From: Perognathus longimembris pacificus
Lineage: Eukaryota > Chordata > Mammalia > Rodentia > Heteromyidae
DNA length: 64,000 nucleotides
Reading direction: 5' to 3'
Assembly (NCBI RefSeq): GCF_023159225.1
Contig: NC_063162.1
Location: 98,875,594 to 98,939,593 of the forward strand
The notes under the pieces were generated by a model. It saw only the letters and a list, made by a program, of their open reading frames with translations. It made no database searches and was not told the DNA's origin. The position numbers and the translations under genes were made by a program. Position 1 is the stretch's first letter; the number at the start of each line of letters is the position of its first letter. Shown here piece after piece: positions 57,425 through 64,000 of the stretch.

Positions 57425-57640
57425 TCTTGGGCCTTGAATTAAGAGTCTGGGCACTATCCCTGAGCTTTTTGCCAGCACTCTACCATTAGAGCCACAGCTT
57501 CTCTTCCAGCTCTTTGATGATTAATTGGAGATAAGTGTCTCATAGACTTCCCTACCCAGGCTGGCTTTGGATTATGATCCTCAGATCTCAGCCTGAGTAG
57601 TTAGGATTATAGGTGCAGCACCAGAGCTCCAGGCCTTTCT
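57425..57640 (-). mobile_element. B4-like composite SINE at TTCC array
   Basis: Antisense: TCTTGGGCCTTGAATTAAGA, CATTAGAGCCACAGCTTCTC, GATTAATTGGAGATAAGTGT, CCTACCCAGGCTGGCTTTGG, CTCAGATCTCAGCC, TAGGATTATAGGTGCAGCACC. Its tail side faces the TTCC array. Confidence 0.9.
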
Positions 57641-58435
57641 TCTTAAACTGAAAATGCTCTTCCCTAAGATCACTGACAAAAAGGTCCTGAAAGCTGGACC
57701 AATGGAAAATGTGATGTCATCAACCACTTTAAAATAGGGACTATCAGAGAAGTTAAAAAATGCTGCCAATTAATTCAAGTTTCTACCCATAACTGGTCAC
57801 ACTCCTAACAACTTATCATTTTTGTGTGAATAAATGAGTGAGTGACCTCCCTCATGGGTGTTTATCTTCAAGGCCACACATGATCCCATTGAGCAACCAC
57901 AGCTTACCACCAAACCCTTGGGCCTATCACCCCATGGTTGTAGTTAGCTAAATATTTGAAAATGAATAACGGGTGGAATGGTGAAAGTAAATACGTTATT
58001 AAGCTATTTAAATACTTTTATATTGCACTTTAAGAAATTTTCTCATTTAGAAAATTGCAATTTGATGACAACTCAAATATTTAAAATGAAATGTTATACT
58101 CAATGAATGTAACCAATTCCTATTTCAGATTTAAATACAGGCAAGCAACTTTTATTAGAAGAAAATTCGTTTCCCATTGTCATCACTAAATAAACATTTA
58201 AATGCATTTTCAAAGACAAGTGAAAGGTGGTTAATTTTTGGCTTTTCAGAGATGTATACATATTTACATTTGTACAAGCATTGTGAACATTTTTCTTCAA
58301 AATAGAGGAAAGAGGAGATTTGAACAGGCTTTGGGGAGAACCTCTGCCTATAGCTAACAATGAAATGTATGAATTAGTATTTTATTGGTGGGGAAACAGT
58401 TCTGTAGGAAATTTCCTTGAATTTACAAAATGTTA
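57641..58435. other. No supported feature
   Basis: Unique-looking. The minus-strand 62- and 86-codon frames have no recognisable content. Confidence 0.4.
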
Positions 58436-58439
58436 AACT

Positions 58440-58620
58440 ATTTGGGAGATTCTCTTCGTCCCTAACGTATTGCAACAACATCTTAGGTGATCTCTCCTAT
58501 CACATTCTCCCTACTCTTAAAACCCATCCTAAAAGAGAAATCTTTCTGAAACTTTCTGTGTACATGTTATCAAATCCCTAACAATTCCTGTTACCTGTGG
58601 GCCATTTCATGCCAACACTA
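58440..58620 (+). mobile_element. LINE-2-like fragment
   Basis: GTATTGCAACAACATCTTAG, GTGATCTCTCCTATCACATT, CAAATCCCTAACAATTCC. The order resembles the 3' region of L2. Decayed. Confidence 0.5.
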
Positions 58621-58867
58621 CCTACTATAATGGTTCCAGTAGGTGTTTGAAAGTTCAAGAGCACACACCCTCACATATATGCTGTGCAAGTATATGCATG
58701 TTGTGTGTGTTTCTGACAAATCACGCCTTATACCAGAAAGTACAAAATCAGAGGATCAAACTGGCATATTTGTGCTTAGTGTCACTTTTATTCAATGATG
58801 AATTATTAATTTATATTATTAGCACATATTAATAACTCATTATTTTTAGCAAATATCATTTTTGTAA

Positions 58868-59880
58868 AGTAGGGTCATAATCATGACATTTCTGTACATA
58901 AATATAATGTGCTTTGATGCTATTCACCCTTCTGTCACTCTTTCTTATCCCTTCCCCAGCCCCTTCTTTTATTCCTTTTTTACCCGTTGCTAGTAGTTCT
59001 CATTTAACTTTCATGATCTTGGAGTTTGTTTTGCATTCTTTCCTCCTAGCTTCCACAAATGAGAGAAAATAGGCAATACTTGTTTTGTGGAACTGGCTAC
59101 TTTCATTGAACATGTTTGTCTCTAGTTCTATTCATTTTCCAGCAAACAACATAATGTTATTTTCCTTTATGGCTCGGTGTAGCTCCAGTATGTATATATT
59201 CCGCATTTCTTTCATCTATTCACCCATTGATAGGCACCGAGGCTAATTCCATTAGTATACCATTATAAAAGTCATGAAATAAGAGTGGGTGTCCAGTTAA
59301 CCTTGTAAGAAGATGACTGATTCTTTAGGGCATATACCCTGAAGTGTAGAAGCATCATATCGAAATTTTAGTTTATACCAATTCTCATTCTGGTCATATC
59401 AGTTTACATTCCTGTCAATAGCGAATAACTATACTATGTACTTACCAGCATTTGCTTGCTTGTTTCTTTAGTGATTGCCATTCTGACTGTGGTGAAGTGG
59501 AATCTCAGTGGGTTTGATTTGCATTTTCTTGATAACTATAGGTATTGAACATGTTTTCACAAGTATTCCAGCCTTTAATCTCTTGGCAAGTCATGCTGAC
59601 CAATAATACAAACACTATACTAAATAACCCTCATGGTAGTGGACACTCCTGTGCTGTTCCTGATTTTAGAGGAAATGTTTTCATTTTTTTCCCCAGTCCG
59701 TATAATGTTGATTATAGGTGTATTGTATCTAGCTTTGGTTATGGGGTGATATGAACCCTCCTGTTCCTAGTTGCTTCAGGGCTTTTATCATTAAGGAATG
59801 GTGGATGTATTCAAAGGATTTTCTATATCTATTCAGATGACAATAAGTTACTTAAAGACTCTTTTATATTCATTCATATT
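58868..59880 (-). mobile_element. Old LINE-1, antisense, internally deleted
   Basis: 58868-59560 is 3' UTR to late ORF2 (CTTTCATTGAACATGTTTGT, CACCCATTGATAGGCACCGA, CTGAAGTGTAGAAGCATCAT, GGAATCTCAGTGGGTTTGAT). 59590-59880 jumps to the reverse-transcriptase region (GTGGACACTCCTGTGCTGTT, TCATTAAGGAATGGTGGATG, TATCTATTCAGATGACAATA). The piece between them in L1 is missing, so an internal deletion happened before or after insertion. No intact frame. Confidence 0.8.
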
Positions 59881-59944
59881 CACTTTCAAAATCAATCAGA
59901 TCTTTTATGTGCTATGGGACTTTGAACTATATTCAGTAAAAGTA

Positions 59945-60170
59945 TTTAGTGAGACCCTACCTGAACAAATAAGCAGGAACTTGCCTATAATTCTACCTAT
60001 GGTGGGAGGTATTATGTAGGAGGATCATAGTCAGAGGTAAGTTTGGGGTCAAATCCTGCAATTAACTAAAACAAAATATGGATTGAAGGTGTGGTTCACT
60101 TGGCAGAGTGCCTGTCAGACAAGGGTGAAGCCCTGAATTTAAGCTACAATACCATTAGCAAAATAAAACG
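59945..60170 (+). mobile_element. Diverged B4-like SINE
   Basis: AGCAGGAACTTGCCTATAAT, GAGGATCATAGTCAGAGGTA, CTGCAATTAACTAAAAC, then the ID half TTGGCAGAGTGCCTGTCAGA and AAGCCCTGAATTTAAGC. An older copy. Confidence 0.68.
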
Positions 60171-60218
60171 ACACTGTGTCTGTACTGCATGCATGTGTGC
60201 ACATGCACATGTGTATGT

Positions 60219-60243
60219 GCACACACACACACACACACACACA
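60219..60243. repeat. (CA)n microsatellite
   Basis: About 12 CA units after an irregular TGCATG/CATGTG stretch (60185-60218). Confidence 0.95.
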
Positions 60244-61114
60244 GAGCCAGAAAGTTGCTGCTATAGACATTCTCCCAGGGCTTATAAAATGTAAAACAGT
60301 TAATTTTGAGACCCTCAGGCACTGGGGCTTCTAGTCCATTATGTGGAGGGCAGTTTTGTAGAGGCTTTCTGGAAGAGAATCTTACATACGCTGCACATAC
60401 AGTTTAAATTACGTAGTGATGGTTTGATAAACACATGCAGCCTTGTAATATCTGCAACTGTCAATGAACAGAACATTTCTATCACCTCCCTAAGCTCCTT
60501 CATCTACCATTGCAGTACTTTTCACTCCCATACACTACCCAGTCAGAATGGATCTGACTTCTGTCTATATTAGTTTTCTCTGATCAAGAATTTTATATAA
60601 ATGGAATCACATGACATGTGCTTTGTCTTTTCATTTGTTCCACTTGTTTGTCAGCTTACCCAGTGTCAGTGCTTGAATTAGTATTCATTCTTTTCTGTTG
60701 TTGAGTGATTTTTTTAAATATATACTGTGTACAAAAATGTGTTCAATCATTTACTTGAGGTATATTTGTTTTGTTTTCAATTTGAGTAAAATAAAGTTGT
60801 TCTACACATTGAATGAGCATCTATTTATTTGTGTAAAGGTACTGGGCTAGCAATATTGCATATTATGTGTATGGACAATGGTATTAAAAACCTGTCAAAT
60901 CATTTCACAAAATGATGTGTCAATTTATATTCTGACCAGCAATATATGAAAGTTTTACATTCCTGGTAACATTTATTGTCATTAATCTTTGAAATTTTAG
61001 TAATGCAGTTATGTTAATGGTGCTCCTTATATCTCTTACCTTGCATTTCTCTGATGACTAATAATGTTGAATACTCTTTATAGGCTCTTACAGACCATTC
61101 ATATATTCTCATAT

Positions 61115-61205
61115 GAGGGTGGAGAGTAGAAAGTTTGAGTGCTAAAGGGCTTGCTGGCATTTGCAAAGCCTTGGCTTCAATTCCCAGAACTGTACACCAC
61201 GCATA
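61115..61205 (+). mobile_element. ID-like SINE fragment in L1M
   Basis: AGTTTGAGTGCTAAAGGGCT, TTTGCAAAGCCTTGGCTTCA, ATTCCCAGAACTGTACACC resemble a diverged ID unit. Its tail became the CA repeat that follows. Confidence 0.55.
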
Positions 61206-61208
61206 CAC

Positions 61209-61259
61209 ATACAGACACACACACACACACACAGACACACACACACACACACTCACACA
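61209..61259. repeat. (CA)n microsatellite with GACA/CTCA interruptions
   Basis: Mostly CACACA with three interruptions, beginning at the SINE tail. Confidence 0.96.
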
Positions 61260-61649
61260 TGCATCTGCTGAAATCTTTTGCATATTTTTAAGTAGGTTGT
61301 TTTTTCATTTTTGAGTTGTAAATATTCTTTAAATTACTTAGAAACTATTCTTTGTCAGATATAAGTGTAAAAGTTATTATTTGCTTACTTGTATCTTTTA
61401 AGGGGCAGAGATTTTTAATTTTGATGAATCAGAATTTGACATCTTATTCTTCTTTGTCCAATTATTCTTTCTGAGTGCTCAACATTCCTATACATTCTTT
61501 TATAGCTTTAACTTGCAATATTAAGTCTTCTATATATTTTGAAAGAAGTACCTCATTCCAGATTCATTTGTTCACACGACTATACTTTTCACATTGAACT
61601 GCCTTGAAAATCTGTTAAATGGCTGGGTACATTTCTTGACTCTTTTATG

Positions 61650-62325
61650 TACCAATCATCAGTATAAGAGTCTTTTGTAAGTTTCTCATTTCCTTCTTAA
61701 GACTTGATATCCAGTTAGATGAAAATTCTAAACTTTTGAAAGCAGGTGATAAAATCTTCCTGTTACCTATGGATTCCAGATTGTTGCCATCCTGAACAAG
61801 CAACTGAATGGAGATACACATAAAAGTAAACTGGTAAAGCAAGGAGCATAGTAGAGAAAGAGAAAGCTTACCTTTAGGGAAACATTTGATTTGAGTTGTA
61901 GTTATAAAGTTTGTTTTCTAGAGGTAGTGGGAATGTGGGAGGACTGGGCTAGGTTTAGAGAAATGAGGGCTCATGACTTGGCACATTCTTTTGCAGAGAT
62001 ATTCCCATGTACAAGGTCGTCATGCCCCTATTTTAAGTATATGTTTGAGATGCAACCCATATGAATGAAGCCTTAAGTAGGGCTTTTTTTCTGAAAAGGT
62101 CAGACTAAGGACACACACATTTATTTCTGCTGAGCAAGTGTCTGTGTCTCAAAGTTTTTAATGTCTAAGGTGAAGTTCTAAGCAAACTGATGACAAATTA
62201 TTCACAAGGATTAAGCATGGGAGGTACTAAGAAAGATGTAGAACTCTTGGGTATTCCCTAGGTAATAGCCAGGAGAGGGGATTGGTTTCAACATTCCTTC
62301 CCTGTAGCTAACAGGCCTCTCATTT
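61650..62325. other. Unassigned insert between L1M segments
   Basis: About 650 bp of sequence I cannot name separates two collinear L1M parts. It has no microsatellite or SINE text. An old solo LTR is the simplest guess. Confidence 0.35.
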
Positions 62326-62329
62326 CACT

Positions 62330-62578
62330 TTGTCTTCTTTTAAAAAAACGATTGTTATTCAAATCCTTTAAATTTCCATATAAATTATGTGGTCAGCTTG
62401 TCAGGTCCTATAAAACTGCTGGTGTTTTATCTGGGAGAATTGCCATCTTGCCAATATTGTCTTAATAATACTGATCCAATAAATTGCATATCTTTTCATT
62501 TACTTAGGCCTCTTGTAAATCTCTCAGCAGTGTTTTGTGGTTTTCAGTGAATAGATTTTAAACATGTAAAAGTTATAT
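62330..62578 (-). mobile_element. Old L1M ORF2, antisense, second part
   Basis: AATTTCCATATAAATTATGT, GGTCAGCTTGTCAGGTCCTA, GGGAGAATTGCCATCTTGCC, CTTTTCATTTACTTAGGCCT, CAGCAGTGTTTTGTGGTTTT. This lies upstream in ORF2 of the first part, as expected for the same antisense copy. Confidence 0.78.
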
Positions 62579-62579
62579 G

Positions 62580-62840
62580 TAGCTAGGTGCTGTGGTTCTG
62601 GCTGACAACCCTTTCTATTCAAGAGTATAGAGCTGGAGGATAAGCCTTAGAGGCCAGCCCAGGGCAAAACTCTATCTCAATCAATAAAAGTTGGTCATTG
62701 TGATGTACATAGCAGCTATGTGGAAAGCCTAAGTGGAGGCTCACAATCCAAGCTGGACTGGGCACAAATAGGTGGCCCTATTTAAAAATAACTAAAGTGA
62801 AAGTGTAGGGTCATGGCTCCAGTGGTAACCACATTACTAT
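62580..62840 (+). mobile_element. Diverged B1/B4-like SINE
   Basis: TAGCTAGGTGCTGTGGTTCT, AGCTGGAGGATAAGCC, AGAGGCCAGCCCAGGGCAAA, ACTCTATCTCAATCAATAAA, with a second related stretch (GCTATGTGGAAAGCCTAAGT, GGAGGCTCACAATCC) suggesting two units. Splits the L1M again. Confidence 0.6.
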
Positions 62841-62939
62841 CAATAACAACAACAAACATCTAGATAGTTCATGCATTTGGATGCTTATTCAAAAATGATA
62901 TCATTAACACTTTCCGAGTTATACAGATCGCCCTTTTTT

Positions 62940-63160
62940 CTTTTGTATTTTAACCTTGTATGTTGAGGATTTCAGTAAGTTCATTTAACTTTAGTACTTA
63001 TTTTATAGTTTTCTATGTAATACATTATCTTTTTTTGCAGATGAGTAACAAATTTCATTTCTTCCCCTTCTACTTCAGGTGCTTATTGTTTTTCTTTGCT
63101 TGCCTTATTATGTGTACTAGAACTTCCTATAGAATATTGAATTGCAATGCTAAGAATGTT
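62940..63160 (-). mobile_element. Old L1M ORF2, antisense, third part
   Basis: TTTTGTATTTTAACCTTGTA, AAGTTCATTTAACTTTAGTA, TCATTTCTTCCCCTTCTACT, GCCTTATTATGTGTACTAGA, ACTTCCTATAGAATATTGAA. Continues upstream in ORF2 from the second part. Confidence 0.72.
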
Positions 63161-63775
63161 ACTGGAATTGAAGCTTTATACTGCTGACTGCTCTTGTCAG
63201 GACTTGAGTGATAGGATTGGTGGAAGGAAGACAATTCATCCACAATTTTCCTTAAGAAGACAGAGGAAATACTTCACATGCTTATTTTTAGGGCATTTTC
63301 AAGATGTAAAGAGCATTTGTAGCAGAAGAAAAGGAGAGTCCTGAGAGACAACATGCAGGAAGGTACTATGTGAGGCAAGAGCTTCTTATCCCAGAGCTAC
63401 ATCTATCCTTTTCACTAGACATCCAACTCCTGCATCCCCATGCTAAGACTTTTCTTCAATGAAAAGGCTTATGCAAGAACAGAAGACAAAAAGGAAGGAG
63501 GGGAAACAAAGGACAGCTTAAGTGAACTCTGTTCCAAAAGCATACTTAGTTACCTGGCTCCCCAAATGTAGGTAGAAAACACTCAGTGTTTCATTATTTT
63601 GATGTTAGTTGTAGGCTGCTCATTGATGTCCTTTGTCAAGGTGAAGCATTTCTTTTCATTGTTAGTTTGCTAAGATGTTTACAATAGATAATCTAGACAG
63701 AGATCTACGTGATTATCTATCAAGAGAATCATATTTTCTCTTAACTATGTTTGGATAGAACATAGAGTTTATTTT
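63161..63775. other. No supported feature
   Basis: Unique-looking sequence. The 65-codon frame at 63147-63344 starts inside the L1M and has no recognisable domain. Confidence 0.35.
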
Positions 63776-63779
63776 TTCT

Positions 63780-63990
63780 TGTCTATACTTATATTTGAAC
63801 TCAGGATTATGCTTGCTAGGCTTGTGCTCTAGCATCTCCAGCCCCCATTTTTTTTTAAATAGCTGATTATTTTAGAGATGAAGTCTAAAACTTTTGGGCC
63901 TTGGCTAACCTTGAATCACTATCTTCCAGATCTTAACTTCTTGAGTAACTAGGACGAATGGGCATGAACCACTGGCATGTGACTCATTGA
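63780..63990 (-). mobile_element. B4-like composite SINE, diverged
   Basis: The antisense ID-like part (TATTTGAACTCAGGATTATG, CTAGCATCTCCAGCCCCC) is followed after a T-run by a B1-like part (TTTAGAGATGAAGTCTAAAA, CTTCTTGAGTAACTAGGACG, GCATGAACCACTGGCATGTG). These may be two separate insertions. Confidence 0.65.
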
Positions 63991-64000
63991 TTCTTGAGTA

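Larger units (their letters stand above)
60560..61640 (-). mobile_element. Old L1M ORF2, antisense, first part
   Basis: Antisense late ORF2: TATACTGTGTACAAAAATGT, ATTTATATTCTGACCAGCAA, CTTGCATTTCTCTGATGACT, AATAATGTTGAATACTC, AATCTTTTGCATATTTTTAA, GATTTTTAATTTTGATGAAT, ATTGAACTGCCTTGAAAATC. A SINE-like piece and a CA repeat interrupt it at 61085-61262. Collinear L1 text resumes at 62330. Confidence 0.78.

Noticed and set aside
56906..57442. 178- and 143-codon frames as low-complexity proteins
   Set aside because: They are translations of the TTCC/GGAA array on each strand.

Overview
The window looks like gene-free mammalian nuclear DNA. It is AT-rich and full of microsatellites, with SINE, LINE-1, LINE-2, MIR, LTR and DNA-transposon remains on both strands. 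I found no protein-coding gene, exon set, functional RNA gene, CRISPR array or bacterial feature. The longest open frames are either LINE-1 ORF2 remnants or translations of simple repeats and UTRs. The most likely setting is an intergenic desert or a very long intron.

The best organism clue is the SINE set. Two families dominate. One is a roughly 200-bp dimer of ID-like, tRNA-derived units. The other is a B4-like composite with a B1/7SL-type left half and an ID-like right half. From memory, the ID dimer resembles SINEs of geomyoid rodents (kangaroo rats, pocket mice, gophers), so I favour a rodent of that group with moderate confidence. MT-like MaLR LTRs also fit a rodent.

Layout. 1-6 kb: an ID dimer, LINE-1 pieces and an old L1M/HAL1-like copy split by a SINE. 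6-14 kb: L2, MIR, an MLT1-like LTR, a Tigger-like relic and an L1M split by an ID dimer with clear target-site duplications. 14-17 kb: a tetranucleotide array, then a three-level nest (SINE, L1 tail, inverted L1). 17-27 kb: an L1M 3' UTR, L2, a second Tigger-like relic, B4-like SINEs and a 94-bp L1 stub with perfect duplications. 27-36 kb: a long stretch with few recognisable repeats, then L1 3' ends, SINEs and an LTR. 36.8-39.2 kb: an LTR split by a twin-primed, internally inverted L1. 39-46 kb: SINEs, three LTR-like elements and purine arrays. 46-52 kb: few repeats. 52-58 kb: a B4-like SINE, a 200-bp purine tract, an LTR, MER5A and a long TTCC array. 58-64 kb: two old antisense L1 copies, one carrying an unidentified insert of about 650 bp.

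The window records transposition history and contains no evident genetic system. Its most informative features are two L1 inversions whose breakpoints fall close together in L1, the nested insertions that give relative ages, and microsatellites that sit at SINE tails. Family names come from recognition by eye, without database searches, and element ends are approximate unless a target-site duplication is given.
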